DNA of 37,475 nt. Source: Aphanocapsa sp. GSE-SYN-MK-11-07L (GTDB lineage: Bacteria; Cyanobacteriota; Cyanobacteriia; Thermosynechococcales; Thermosynechococcaceae). A program made the position numbers and the translations under genes. This document shows positions 26,457 to 34,938 of the stretch, in pieces. Positions within the stretch are counted from its first letter, which is position 1; each line of letters starts with the position of its first letter. The notes below the pieces were generated by a model. The model made no database searches. It was not told where the DNA came from and was given only the letters and a program-made list of their open reading frames with translations. The DNA lies in the NCBI GenBank assembly GCA_019359715.1, contig JAHHGS010000113.1, positions 1 to 37,475 of the forward strand. Reading direction: 5' to 3'.

Positions 26457-27059
26457 CTAAGGAACGCTCATGCCCCGTTGAACGGCAGGACGCTGCTTGA
26501 CCGCCTCCAGCCAGCGTTTGAGATGGGGGTACTGATCTAGAGTTAAGCCTTGGAATTCGTAAATGGCGACCCAAGGATAGGTGGCAATATCGGCGATCGA
26601 GTAATCGCCAGCAATGTACGTATGGGTGCTTAGTTGCTGGTCAAGCACGCCATATAGCCTTAAGGTTTCTTTGGTGTAGCGCTCGATCGCGTAGGGGATT
26701 TGCTCAGGGGCGAAGCGCTTAAAGTGATTGAGCTGACCAAACATTGGGCCGACCCCGCCCATTTGGAACATTAGCCACTGCATAACTTCAGAACGGGCTT
26801 TTGGTTCAGAAGGAAGAAATTTCCCGGTTTTTTCGGCCAGGTAAATCAGAATCGCTCCCGATTCAAACACGGTCAGGCCTGATTCCTGATCAACGATCGC
26901 CGGAATTTTGCTGTTGGGATTAATGGCGACAAACTCTGGCTTAAATTGATCGCCTTTAGAGATATCGATTTTGTGAACCGTATAGGGTAGGCCCACTTCT
27001 TCGAGCATAATCGAGGCTTTACGCCCATTTGGGGTCGTGAAGGTATACAGGTCAATCAT
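26457..27059 (-). CDS. Glutathione S-transferase family protein (YfcG/Nu-like)
   Basis: A 200-residue GST. The N-terminal thioredoxin-like domain opens with [23 protein letters not shown], where TTPNG replaces the classical catalytic Tyr/Ser region as in E. coli YfcG/YghU disulfide-bond reductases; NSKIPAIVD and [12 protein letters not shown] bind glutathione. The C-terminal helical domain ends with [19 protein letters not shown]. Likely role: glutathione-dependent disulfide or peroxide reduction. It lies 24 bp after trxA and before the ene-reductase. Confidence 0.92.
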   Translation of the reverse strand: MIDLYTFTTPNGRKASIMLEEVGLPYTVHKIDISKGDQFKPEFVAINPNSKIPAIVDQESGLTVFESGAILIYLAEKTGKFLPSEPKARSEVMQWLMFQMGGVGPMFGQLNHFKRFAPEQIPYAIERYTKETLRLYGVLDQQLSTHTYIAGDYSIADIATYPWVAIYEFQGLTLDQYPHLKRWLEAVKQRPAVQRGMSVP

Positions 27060-27083
27060 GATGATCTATACCAAGCGAAAGGT

Positions 27084-27416
27084 TTACAGATGCTTTTCGA
27101 GGGCTTGGACTAGGGTTTGAGCCGGCACAGCCCCGACAATGGTCTCAACCGGCTGTCCAGTCTTGAAAATGACGAGCGCAGGAATACTGCGAATCCCATA
27201 TTGACTGGCGATCGCGGGATGCTCGTCAACATTCAGCTTCACCACCCTCACCCGACCTTCGAAGCGAGCCGCAACTTCTGACACAATTGGGGCCACCATT
27301 CGACAGGGCCCACACCAAGGGGCCCAAAAATCGACCAAAACCAATCGGTCACTTGCCAGAACCTGGGTCTGAAAGGTATCGTCACTGACGGATATAACTT
27401 GAGTTGGGGATGACAT
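27084..27416 (-). CDS. trxA: Thioredoxin
   Basis: A 110-residue thioredoxin with the active site [10 protein letters not shown] (Cys pair at about residues 35 and 38), the cis-proline loop [12 protein letters not shown], and normal full length. A soluble disulfide reductase. A strong AAAGGAGG ribosome site precedes the ATG at 27416. It is the first gene of a three-gene minus-strand operon with GST and an ene-reductase, and faces a divergent ArsR gene 74 bp away. Confidence 0.95.
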   Translation of the reverse strand: MSSPTQVISVSDDTFQTQVLASDRLVLVDFWAPWCGPCRMVAPIVSEVAARFEGRVRVVKLNVDEHPAIASQYGIRSIPALVIFKTGQPVETIVGAVPAQTLVQALEKHL

Positions 27417-27434
27417 TTGTCCTCCTTTATTTCG

Positions 27435-27473
27435 ATTGTTCGATAAACTCGAATAATTAAACTATAGAACAAT
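27435..27473. promoter_or_regulatory. Palindromic operator candidate between arsR-type gene and trxA
   Basis: Two nested inverted repeats lie in the 74-bp divergent gap: TTCGA-TAAAC-TCGAA at 27439-27453, and ATTGTTC (27435-27441) with GAACAAT (27467-27473). ArsR-family dimers bind such symmetric sites over promoters. TATAGA-like -10 sequence lies between the outer arms. Confidence 0.6.
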
Positions 27474-27490
27474 TATGCCATACTGTAAAC

Positions 27491-27832
27491 ATGCGACCTT
27501 TGTACCATCCTGATTGCAAAGACATCACCTTAGCAGGGGTGCTTTATGCCTTGGGCGACCCGGTGCGACTTGAAATCATCCGGCGACTGGCGACGGAAGG
27601 CGAACTCTGTTGTAATGCGTTGGACTGTGCGATCGCCAAGTCTACGATGTCAAACCACTTCAAGATCTTGCGAGAGGCTGGCGTAATTTATTCTCGCAAG
27701 GAAGGAACTCAGCACATTAATACCTTGCGCCGCCACGATCTGGAGACAAGATTTCCTGGCTTACTGAATACAGTTTTGCACTCTGCTCAGCCGATCGAGG
27801 AAGAGAAAGTCCAACTTAGGATCGTGGATTAA
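27491..27832 (+). CDS. ArsR-family winged-helix transcriptional regulator
   Basis: A 113-residue repressor-type protein. The winged helix is clear: LGDPVRLEIIRRLATEGELCCNALDC, then recognition helix STMSNHFKILREAGVIYSR and a wing KEGTQHINTLR. Three cysteines in ELCCNALDC occupy the place of the metal/thiol-sensing ELCVCDL motif of ArsR proteins, so a thiol or metal switch is plausible. It is transcribed away from trxA-GST-OYE, with palindromes between, suggesting it represses that operon and itself. No clear ribosome site precedes the ATG, so a short-leader transcript is possible. Confidence 0.9.
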   Translation: MRPLYHPDCKDITLAGVLYALGDPVRLEIIRRLATEGELCCNALDCAIAKSTMSNHFKILREAGVIYSRKEGTQHINTLRRHDLETRFPGLLNTVLHSAQPIEEEKVQLRIVD

Positions 27833-27881
27833 ATAACCTGTAAGTTAGACGAAGACGTTAAGAAACTGGAGTCAGAGGACA

Positions 27882-27992
27882 ATGGCAACCAACACCCTAT
27901 TGGACTGGACGCTCGGCGGTCTGGCTTTATTGATTCTGGTGAGTGGACTGTTAATGCTGTTGAGCGGGGTGCGAGAGCTGGGAGACAAGTAA
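27882..27992 (+). CDS. Single-span small membrane protein
   Basis: A 36-codon frame with ATG at 27882, preceded by AGAGGAC. The product is one hydrophobic helix (about residues 10-28, LGGLALLILVSGLLMLLSG) with polar ends finishing RELGDK. It resembles in size the small subunits of photosynthetic complexes, but I could not match it to PetG, PetL, PetM, PetN or the Psb and Psa small subunits I know. It lies 50 bp after the ArsR gene. Function unknown. Confidence 0.5.
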   Translation: MATNTLLDWTLGGLALLILVSGLLMLLSGVRELGDK

Positions 27993-28044
27993 GCAGATAA
28001 CAACTTAAAACAACTTAATCTGGATCAAGAGATGTTGGTTGACC

Positions 28045-28575
28045 TTAAAAATGTTTTTTGACGTATGAAATAACAAACGGTGTCATCAATTGCTCTAGCT
28101 CTAGGATGATTTTGCGATCAGTTTTAGACCAAATTCTAGGCTGTCCAAAAACACAGGGTTGTAGAACTCCCCACAAATTTCCAGCCTGCACTAAGTGAGC
28201 GTGAATTAAAGCCCGATGCCCAAAATTCGCTTGTTCAAATTCTCGATTAACAATCTCTGGATCAGCAGTTTCAACATCTTCCACAAAAATAGAGGGTTTA
28301 GCCTGGAGGGCGGCTGCAAAAAGCGGATCGGCTTGAGGCAATGAGGCTGGCTCTTGCTGCCAAACAGTAGTTTTTAGATCAGGAAATTGAGAGCTACGGC
28401 GCCAGCAGTCAGTGACTTTGCCCATTTTGGTCGAAGGGTGCCGCACATAAAGAAAGCAGCGATCGCACTCTAACCACTCTCCCAATTTAGGTAAAAGCTC
28501 GGAAAAAACGACCTCTGGCTGATCATTGGTTTGCAAAACTTGTTGGAGAAAGGAGGTTGGATTTTGGTCTGTCAT
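28045..28575 (-). CDS. GAF domain protein
   Basis: A 176-residue protein made of a single GAF domain: an N-terminal helix (SFLQQVLQTNDQPEVVFSELLPKLGEWLECDRCFLYVRHP), the central sheet and loop, and a C-terminal RALIHAHLVQAGNLWGVLQPC plus helix. GAF domains bind small ligands, tetrapyrroles or nucleotides. The cysteine of the canonical bilin-binding site is not obvious here, so photoreceptor function is not supported. No output domain is present. It is divergent from the ECF sigma gene 182 bp away. Confidence 0.85.
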   Translation of the reverse strand: MTDQNPTSFLQQVLQTNDQPEVVFSELLPKLGEWLECDRCFLYVRHPSTKMGKVTDCWRRSSQFPDLKTTVWQQEPASLPQADPLFAAALQAKPSIFVEDVETADPEIVNREFEQANFGHRALIHAHLVQAGNLWGVLQPCVFGQPRIWSKTDRKIILELEQLMTPFVISYVKKHF

Positions 28576-28757
28576 ACTTTTGGGTGTGGAGCCTTAGAGG
28601 TTATTTAGCCTATGCATCAACAAATTCAAGTCTGGCAATTTTGATTTATTGGAGCTTGATGATTTACATAAGTAAAAATTATCAGTAAAACTGAACCCTT
28701 TGCTGAGATTGCCAGTCTAAAGCCTTGTAGTCTGCATCCGTTAGGAATAACGAGTTG

Positions 28758-29336
28758 ATGGTGTCAATTGACCGAGCCAAGAAGCGTCAGCCTAGCGGTG
28801 AATCTGAGCACGATTTAATTTGTCAGTGTTTAAGGGGTGATTCTGAGAGTTTTCGCCAGATTTACCAGCGTTATCAGCGACAGGTGCGATCGATTTTGTT
28901 TCGGTTGTGTGGAGAATCGCAGCTAGATGATTTAACCCAAGAAGTGTTTTTGCGGGCTTGGAAAGGGTTGCCCAAAATGCAAAACCCGGAACGGTTTGCA
29001 GCTTGGCTTTATCGAATTGCCTGGAATATCGCCACCGATTATCGACGGGGAGCTGCCCAAACTCGATCGCGGTTGGAATCTTTGAGTCAGCAGACTCAGA
29101 CGCAAACTCCTGCCCCTGATTTGATGCACTTGCACTATCAAGATTTAGTGCAGCGAGGGTTGGCCCATCTTAGCTTCGATCACGGGAGCGTATTGATTTT
29201 GCACGATTTGGAAGGCTTATCGCAAAATCAGATTGCCGAGATTCTGGCAATTCCGGCTGGCACTGTTAAATCTCGGCTATCTCGGAGCCGCCTTGCGCTC
29301 AAGCAGTTTTTACACCAGCAAGGAGTTCAGCTATGA
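28758..29336 (+). CDS. ECF-type RNA polymerase sigma factor
   Basis: A 192-residue sigma-70-family group 4 factor. Region 2 runs from FRQIYQRYQRQVRSILFRLCG through DDLTQEVFLRAWKGL and RFAAWLYRIAWNIATDYRR. Region 4 is FDHGSVLILHDLEGLSQNQIAEILAIPAGTVKSRLSRSR, the helix-turn-helix that reads the -35 box. A TTG one codon upstream (28755) and a GTG one codon downstream are also possible starts; the ATG at 28758 is preferred. Its stop overlaps the next ATG by 4 bp, the usual coupling of an ECF factor to its anti-sigma. Confidence 0.93.
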   Translation: MVSIDRAKKRQPSGESEHDLICQCLRGDSESFRQIYQRYQRQVRSILFRLCGESQLDDLTQEVFLRAWKGLPKMQNPERFAAWLYRIAWNIATDYRRGAAQTRSRLESLSQQTQTQTPAPDLMHLHYQDLVQRGLAHLSFDHGSVLILHDLEGLSQNQIAEILAIPAGTVKSRLSRSRLALKQFLHQQGVQL

Positions 29337-29734
29337 AATATTCCTCTGAACGATCCGATGATCAATCTGAGTCGACGCCAGAAGAAGCCAGAGTGGTTGA
29401 GTTTTTGCAGTTGCACAGCCCCAGCCCTCCAATCGCCCCACCAAGACTAGAGAATCAGATGATGGCAGCGGTAAGTGAGCAGCCCCAGCAACTGCCAGTC
29501 ACTCGGATTCAATCAACCCTCTACCCGCTGTGGCAGCGCTGGCTTGCCTATGCCATGCCAGTCGCAGTCATGGTTGGGCTGCCCTTGTTCTGGCTGGGGC
29601 GAGCATTGTCTCCTCAACCCCTGACTGCCACTGAGTATGTCCAATTGGAAGCTTTTCTAGAAACCAATTGGGAGGATTTGTCCACCAGTCGAGATCGCTC
29701 GTGGATCAGTGATTTGAGTCATCAGTACGACTAG
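29333..29734 (+). CDS. Putative membrane anti-sigma factor
   Basis: A 133-residue single-pass protein: a cytoplasmic N-terminal ~70 residues with helical EEARVVEFLQLH and PRLENQMMAAV, one membrane span (about 70-90, LAYAMPVAVMVGLPLFWLGRAL), and a ~40-residue acidic exterior tail. There is no HxxxCxxC zinc motif, so it is not a ZAS-type anti-sigma; similarity to known ones is by layout. The role is inferred from the 4-bp overlap with the ECF gene and from topology. A Spy/CpxP-like gene follows at 66 bp. Confidence 0.7.
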   Translation: MKYSSERSDDQSESTPEEARVVEFLQLHSPSPPIAPPRLENQMMAAVSEQPQQLPVTRIQSTLYPLWQRWLAYAMPVAVMVGLPLFWLGRALSPQPLTATEYVQLEAFLETNWEDLSTSRDRSWISDLSHQYD

Positions 29735-29800
29735 TTGTTTAGTTTATTGAGTCGTTCCATCTAGTTACACCGCAATTGTCTAATTTACGAGGTAGTTCCG

Positions 29801-30322
29801 ATGTCTTTACGCCTGTCCTTACGCAGTTTTTCAATGGTGAGCTTATTGGCGCTGACGTTGAGTGGGGTGGCGGCCTTTGTTGCCCCGCCTGCGCTCTTAT
29901 CTCAGACCACAGATTCGCCCTCTGGCACCGGTCAGCCCGATCTGCCGGCTAGTTCTGGACAAACCGGCAAGCGCGGGCAATGGCTACAAGACCTCAACTT
30001 AACGCCAGAGCAACTCAAGCAATTACAGGCGGTGCGGCAGCAGTATAGCGGTCAGCTAACTCAGAAAGCCCAAAATCTGAGGCAAGCCCGCCAAGAAATG
30101 GTGCAGATGATGTCTGGCACAGCCACAGACCAACAATTGCGAGCTAAGTTTGACCAAATCGAAGCTTTGCATCAAGAAGTGACAAAATTGCGGTTTGAAA
30201 GCATGTTGGCCATGCGATCGCTGCTCACCCCTGAGCAGCGATCGCAATTCGCCCAAAAAATGCAGCAGCACCGCCAAGGCATGCGCGATCGGGGGCTACA
30301 AAACCGCCAGAACAATCTTTAA
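29801..30322 (+). CDS. Spy/CpxP-like periplasmic protein with LTxxQ motifs
   Basis: A 173-residue exported protein: signal peptide at residues 1-34 (hydrophobic SMVSLLALTLSGVAAFVAPPALL), a low-complexity Ser/Gly/Pro linker, then an alpha-helical hairpin with two LTPEQ motifs (LNLTPEQLKQL and SLLTPEQRSQF), the hallmark of Spy/CpxP/CnrX-like proteins. Such proteins act as periplasmic chaperones or stress or metal sensors. His is scarce and Cys absent, which argues against classical CnrX-type metal binding. It follows the ECF/anti-sigma pair, so it may sense or relieve envelope stress in that circuit (inference). Confidence 0.85.
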   Translation: MSLRLSLRSFSMVSLLALTLSGVAAFVAPPALLSQTTDSPSGTGQPDLPASSGQTGKRGQWLQDLNLTPEQLKQLQAVRQQYSGQLTQKAQNLRQARQEMVQMMSGTATDQQLRAKFDQIEALHQEVTKLRFESMLAMRSLLTPEQRSQFAQKMQQHRQGMRDRGLQNRQNNL

Positions 30323-30707
30323 TTGAGCGTTCAGTGACAATCAAAAAAGTGGCACCTAAAATTTGGGTAATCTGAGCAGACAAACTTACTCTAAGGATAT
30401 GGAAGTATTTGGAGTTTTAAAGGCTTTACCTGGGCCTTGTAGCAACGCTAAAGGCTCAAGCTTTGTCTCCAAGTTCTGAATCTGCGCCTGGCCGTGCAAT
30501 TTTCCATCCCTGTATCTTATGATTTGTCTCCGCTGTACCCATCTGCAAGCATAAATGGGGGTAGGTTAGTCACCTGCCCCCATTTTGGTTTTTTGTCGCG
30601 ATCTAGGTTGGCGATCGCTGTTGATCTGGGGCACAATAGGTCAGACTATGTTAAGACTTTGGCAAAATTTAAGATTTAGCCGAAGGTATTTCCTACTAAT
30701 TTGCAAT
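30323..30707. other. Gene-free stretch after the Spy gene
   Basis: About 385 bp with no supported reading frame. A strong plus-strand terminator sits at 30554-30594, some 230 bp after the Spy stop, so the preceding bases are either a long 3' UTR or a small RNA. I could not match them to 6S, tmRNA, RNase P RNA or SRP RNA. Confidence 0.5.
30554..30594 (+). terminator. Intrinsic terminator
   Basis: A 13-bp stem AATGGGGGTAGGT / ACCTGCCCCCATT (one wobble pair) with a 5-base loop, followed by TTGG and six T. It lies between the Spy gene and the UDP-sugar genes. Confidence 0.9.
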
Positions 30708-31676
30708 ATGCGTATTTTGGTAACAGGCGGAGCTGGTTTTATTGGCTCCCATTTGATCGACCGACTGATGAATGCTGGGCATGAAGTTATTTGTTTAGAT
30801 AACTTCTTTACTGGAGACAAGAAAAACTTGCTCCATTGGCTGAACCACCCTTACTTTGAGTTAGTCCGCCACGATGTGACCGAGCCGATTCGGCTTGAGG
30901 TTGATCAAATCTATCATTTGGCTTGTCCTGCCTCACCTGTTCACTATCAGTACAACCCCGTTAAGACAATTAAAACGAATGTGCTGGGGACGATGAATAT
31001 GCTTGGTCTAGCCAAGCGAACCAAAGCCAGATTCTTGCTCGCATCGACTTCAGAAGTCTATGGCGACCCAGAAGTCCATCCGCAAGTCGAAGACTACCGA
31101 GGGAACGTTAACCCAATTGGCATCCGAAGCTGCTATGACGAGGGAAAACGGGTTGCCGAAACGTTAGCTTTCGACTATCATCGCCAAAACAATGTTGACA
31201 TTCGAGTGGCGCGAATTTTTAACACCTATGGGCCAAGAATGCTAGAGAATGATGGGCGGGTAGTGAGTAATTTTATTGCCCAAGCCCTACAAAATAAGCC
31301 GCTAACAGTCTATGGCGATGGTTCCCAAACCCGCAGTTTTTGCTACGTCTCAGACCTCGTAGATGGATTGATTCGTTTGATGAACGGAGACCATGTTGGC
31401 CCAATCAACTTGGGAAATCCTGAAGAATATAGTGTGCTGGAGCTAGCGCAAAAGGTGCAAGCTCAGATTAATCCAGCCATTCCAATTCAGCAAAAAGATC
31501 TACCTGCTGATGACCCACAGCGCCGTCGCCCTGATATTACCCGTGCGACGAGTTTGCTGGGTTGGCGGCCGACCATTCTTCTCCAAGAAGGGCTAGAACT
31601 AACGATTGCAGACTTTCGGGCTCGGTTGGCGGCTCAGTCGGAGCACTCGCTATCAACCGACCCGCTCAAAGTTTAA
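30708..31676 (+). CDS. uxs: UDP-glucuronate decarboxylase (UDP-xylose synthase)
   Basis: A 322-residue extended short-chain dehydrogenase that converts UDP-glucuronate to UDP-xylose. The NAD-binding GGAGFIGSH (residues 7-15), the [22 protein letters not shown] stretch, and SCYDEGKR (the catalytic Tyr and Lys) are diagnostic of UXS rather than epimerases. The frame is open from 30585 but the ATG at 30708 puts the Rossmann strand [10 protein letters not shown] at the N terminus, as in the family. It is followed 27 bp later by UDP-glucose dehydrogenase, which supplies its substrate. Confidence 0.93.
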   Translation: MRILVTGGAGFIGSHLIDRLMNAGHEVICLDNFFTGDKKNLLHWLNHPYFELVRHDVTEPIRLEVDQIYHLACPASPVHYQYNPVKTIKTNVLGTMNMLGLAKRTKARFLLASTSEVYGDPEVHPQVEDYRGNVNPIGIRSCYDEGKRVAETLAFDYHRQNNVDIRVARIFNTYGPRMLENDGRVVSNFIAQALQNKPLTVYGDGSQTRSFCYVSDLVDGLIRLMNGDHVGPINLGNPEEYSVLELAQKVQAQINPAIPIQQKDLPADDPQRRRPDITRATSLLGWRPTILLQEGLELTIADFRARLAAQSEHSLSTDPLKV

Positions 31677-31703
31677 GTATCAATTACTAACGGAGTTTGA
31701 ATT

Positions 31704-33080
31704 ATGAAAGTATGCGTAATTGGTACTGGTTACGTTGGCTTAGTTACAGGGGCTTGTTTGGCCCATATTGGGCATCAGGTGATTTGTATTGACAACAACG
31801 AAGAGAAAATTCGCCTGTTGCAATCCGGTCAGTCGCCAATTCATGAGCCGGGTTTACCTGAAATTCTGCAATCTACGCTCAAAAGCGGCAATATTGTTTT
31901 TTCGAGTGATTTGTCAGCCGGGGTTGACCATGGCGAAGTCTTGTTTATTGCCGTCGGTACGCCTGCCCTGCCAAGCGGCGAGAGCGACACTCGCTACGTA
32001 GAGGCAGTCGCCCGCAGCATTGGTGCTCACTTAAACGGTGGCTATAAGGTGATCGTGAATAAGTCAACGGTGCCGATTGGTTCCGGTGACTGGGTGCGGA
32101 TGTTAGTGCTGGAGGGATTAGCAGAGCGCCAGCAGGTACTCGTCGGTGCTGGCGGCAGAGTTGCCGAAGCACCGCCCGAATTTGATGTCGTGAGCAATCC
32201 AGAATTTCTGCGGGAGGGATCAGCGGTTTATGACACCTTCAACCCAGATCGAATTGTCCTGGGGAGCAGCAATTCGAGAGCGATCGCCATGATGGAAAAG
32301 CTCTACTCAGAGATTGTCGAGCGATCGTATGGACAGGATCCAACCCTGCCATCCGTGCCTGTCCTGGTCACAGACCTGAGTTCGGCAGAGATGATCAAGT
32401 ATGCCGCTAACGCATTTTTGGCCACAAAGATCAGCTTTATCAACGAAGTTGCCAATATCTGCGATCGGGTAGGAGCCGATGTGACTGAGGTGGCACGGGG
32501 GATCGGGCTTGACAGCAGAATCGGCAGCAAATTTCTGCAAGCCGGACTCGGCTGGGGCGGCTCTTGCTTTCCCAAAGATGTATCAGCTCTCGTTCACACT
32601 GCCGAAGACTATGGCTACGAAGCTCAACTGCTGAAATCTGCCATTAGCGTTAACCATCGGCAGCGTCAGATTGTGATTGAAAAGCTGCAGCAGACTCTAA
32701 AAATCCTCAAAGGCAAGACGGTTGGTCTACTGGGCCTTACCTTTAAGCCCAACACGGATGACATGCGAGATGCTCCCTCCCTCAGCATTATTGAAGAATT
32801 GACCCGGCTTGGCACCAAAGTCAAAGCCTATGATCCGCTCGTCTCTCAAACCGGATTGGCCCACGGGCTGTCAAACGTGCTAATTGAAACTGACCCTGAA
32901 CGCTTGGCAGACGGTTGCGATGCACTGGTGCTGGTAACGGACTGGGAACAATTTAAAAGCCTAGATTACAGCAAAATGGCTCAACTGATGATTCATCCTG
33001 TGCTGGTAGACGGGCGCAATTACCTGGATCGTAAACAGATTGAAGCAGCCGGCTTCCGCTATGTTGGAATTGGCCATTAA
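31704..33080 (+). CDS. ugd: UDP-glucose 6-dehydrogenase
   Basis: A 458-residue enzyme that oxidises UDP-glucose to UDP-glucuronate with 2 NAD+. Motifs in order: NAD-binding MKVCVIGTGYVGLVTGACLA, KSTVPIGSGD, NPEFLREGSAV, the central helix YAANAFLATKISFINE, the catalytic cysteine in GWGGSCFPKD (about residue 285), and GLTFKPNTDDMRDAPS. Full length. It forms an operon with the preceding UXS gene, together giving UDP-xylose from UDP-glucose for polysaccharide or glycan synthesis. Confidence 0.96.
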   Translation: MKVCVIGTGYVGLVTGACLAHIGHQVICIDNNEEKIRLLQSGQSPIHEPGLPEILQSTLKSGNIVFSSDLSAGVDHGEVLFIAVGTPALPSGESDTRYVEAVARSIGAHLNGGYKVIVNKSTVPIGSGDWVRMLVLEGLAERQQVLVGAGGRVAEAPPEFDVVSNPEFLREGSAVYDTFNPDRIVLGSSNSRAIAMMEKLYSEIVERSYGQDPTLPSVPVLVTDLSSAEMIKYAANAFLATKISFINEVANICDRVGADVTEVARGIGLDSRIGSKFLQAGLGWGGSCFPKDVSALVHTAEDYGYEAQLLKSAISVNHRQRQIVIEKLQQTLKILKGKTVGLLGLTFKPNTDDMRDAPSLSIIEELTRLGTKVKAYDPLVSQTGLAHGLSNVLIETDPERLADGCDALVLVTDWEQFKSLDYSKMAQLMIHPVLVDGRNYLDRKQIEAAGFRYVGIGH

Positions 33081-33145
33081 TTTGGAATTGGCGATTAATA
33101 TTGAGCTGGACAACCCCTAAACGGGGCTGATTTGGAGTCATCACA

Positions 33146-33490
33146 ATGAGTCAGAACCGGTTCAGTCCGGGTAGCATTCCGTCGATTGAAGCCTTAAACC
33201 GGGAAATCGACGATTTGTACCGCGAAGTTGAAGAACTCCATCATGAAACTGCAATGCTGCAAGGAGTGATGGCGGGTAGCTGTGCTTACTTTATCCATCA
33301 GCTTGTGCTTGGGCATCAAAGTCAGCAAGGATTGTCGCCTGAACAATGCCAGCAGCTTGTAATTGATGCCCTAAAGCGCATTCGATCGTCGCAGAACCGC
33401 TTTGAGTACGACTTTTTGACCGACATCGAAGCGGTTCTGGACAAGATGCACCTATCGAATGCGCTCAAAGATTATAGTGATCTGATTTGA
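33146..33490 (+). CDS. Hypothetical coiled-coil protein
   Basis: Function not recognised. The 114-residue protein has a predicted coiled coil at about residues 15-42 (IEALNREIDDLYREVEELHHET) and a helical C-terminal half (SPEQCQQLVIDALKRIRSS ... FLTDIEAVLDKM). No membrane span or signal peptide. It lies 65 bp downstream of ugd on the same strand, so it may be co-transcribed. Its 3' end overlaps the convergent MFS gene by 19 bp. Confidence 0.7.
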   Translation: MSQNRFSPGSIPSIEALNREIDDLYREVEELHHETAMLQGVMAGSCAYFIHQLVLGHQSQQGLSPEQCQQLVIDALKRIRSSQNRFEYDFLTDIEAVLDKMHLSNALKDYSDLI

Positions 33491-34938
33491 CGTTCCTGGA
33501 CAAATATTAAGGACAATAGGGCTGCTAGCCGCAATACGCTAGAAAGTGCGAATAACCCCAGCAAACCACCGCTGCCAAACTGGGCAAAAAAGCCACCAGC
33601 CGTAGTTCCGATCGCGCCGCTGATGCCGGCTGAGGCTGCTGCCATCCCAAAGTAAGTGGACTGATGATGGCTAGGGGCAATTCCAAGCTGCAAGTTGCTG
33701 GAACAAAGGTCGATCGCCGCCATTGTTCCCCCAGCCATTAAGTGCAGCAGCGGTAGCCAAACCCAAATCGACAATGAGTTAGTGTCAATGGTTAGCCACA
33801 GCAGCGGTAAGACTGAAAACACAATTCCTACCCCAACTAGAATTGGACGGTTGCCAATTCGGTCTGCTAGCTTACCCCAAAACATCAGCAGCAGTAGGTT
33901 CGCTCCGGCTGTAAGACTGTTATAAAGAGTGACTTGGCTAATCCCCAAATCCAGATTATTCAGCAGGTAAACATTAAAAAATGGGGCGCTGAGGCTGACT
34001 GCAAATGTCCACAGGTTGAAGTAGAGCAGAAATTTAAGGAAGTTCAGATCTTGCCAGAACCGCGGGGTTGGCACAGGTGGCAACAGAGAGGAGCTGGTTG
34101 ATGGAATCATGATTAAATCAGCCTCGATCGCTGAGCTGATCGGACGTTGTCCAGTCTGAGGATTCACGTCCACCATGAAATTCTGAAACCAGAGGCTAAC
34201 TAGCCCGGAAACAATCCCCAGCATCAGCACTAAACCGTATCCCTGCGTTGAACCGCCTCGCCATTCCGAAATCAGAACTCCCATCAGCGGCACCGAAAGC
34301 AGATTGGTTAGGTTAGCGGCGCTGTTTCGCAAACCGAAGTATCGTCCCCGCAAGGGTCGAGGAACAAGAGCCGCCATCCAACTCAGCCAAGGGGCACTGC
34401 CTAATGCCCCCAAAAAGTAGCTGAGCACAGCAATGCCTAGAGTGAGAGCAATGAGGATCCCTGGAGCCGCGTGGCTGCTGCCGACCCAAAAGATGGCGAT
34501 CGCCAGCCCCAGCCATAAACTCCGGGAAATACCGTAAGTCCAAAGACAATAGTAGTGACGACTGGTAGTGCGTTCTGAAATGTAAGCCCCTAGCGGCTGC
34601 ATCAGATTGGCCAGCATGGGAATTGATGCTACTAGACCAATTTCAGTTGAGTTAGCCCCCAATTGCAGCAAAAAATTTGTCAGCAGCAGCCCGCCGGTCA
34701 CATTTGAGAAGAGGCTAGCGAAGACCCCATCTAGGGTTGAAGCCTTCAAACTGGTGCGAATTTCATCCTTAGAAGCGTTGAGAGTTGCGGTCAGTGCGCG
34801 TGATTTCGATTTAACCTGTGCAAGCGACCCCGGCATCAGAGCTGACTCAACCGGAATTTCGGCGGCGATCGCATTGACGGGCGTAAAATCCACGTTGTAC
34901 CTCACGACTAAATCAGGGTCAAGCTGGCGAGTAGCCAA
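33472..34938 (-). CDS. MFS transporter
   Basis: A 488-residue major facilitator protein with a long hydrophilic N terminus (about 75 residues) before about 12 membrane segments. TNFLLQLGANSTEIGLVASIPMLANLMQPLGAYISERTT covers the first helices, and the mid-protein loop has FWGKLADRIGNRPILVGVG, the loop 8-9 MFS motif. The substrate is unknown. The start is a TTG at 34936-34938; a weak AAGGGG lies well upstream, so a later start at an internal Met (for example before PGSLAQ) is possible. A hairpin-like palindrome is found upstream at 34988-35007. Confidence 0.82.
   Translation of the reverse strand: MATRQLDPDLVVRYNVDFTPVNAIAAEIPVESALMPGSLAQVKSKSRALTATLNASKDEIRTSLKASTLDGVFASLFSNVTGGLLLTNFLLQLGANSTEIGLVASIPMLANLMQPLGAYISERTTSRHYYCLWTYGISRSLWLGLAIAIFWVGSSHAAPGILIALTLGIAVLSYFLGALGSAPWLSWMAALVPRPLRGRYFGLRNSAANLTNLLSVPLMGVLISEWRGGSTQGYGLVLMLGIVSGLVSLWFQNFMVDVNPQTGQRPISSAIEADLIMIPSTSSSLLPPVPTPRFWQDLNFLKFLLYFNLWTFAVSLSAPFFNVYLLNNLDLGISQVTLYNSLTAGANLLLLMFWGKLADRIGNRPILVGVGIVFSVLPLLWLTIDTNSLSIWVWLPLLHLMAGGTMAAIDLCSSNLQLGIAPSHHQSTYFGMAAASAGISGAIGTTAGGFFAQFGSGGLLGLFALSSVLRLAALLSLIFVQERQIRSL

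Noticed and set aside
30400-30594. 6S RNA or tmRNA
   Set aside because: No tRNA-like ends, tag frame, or recognisable 6S bulge structure could be read; kept only as an unassigned candidate.
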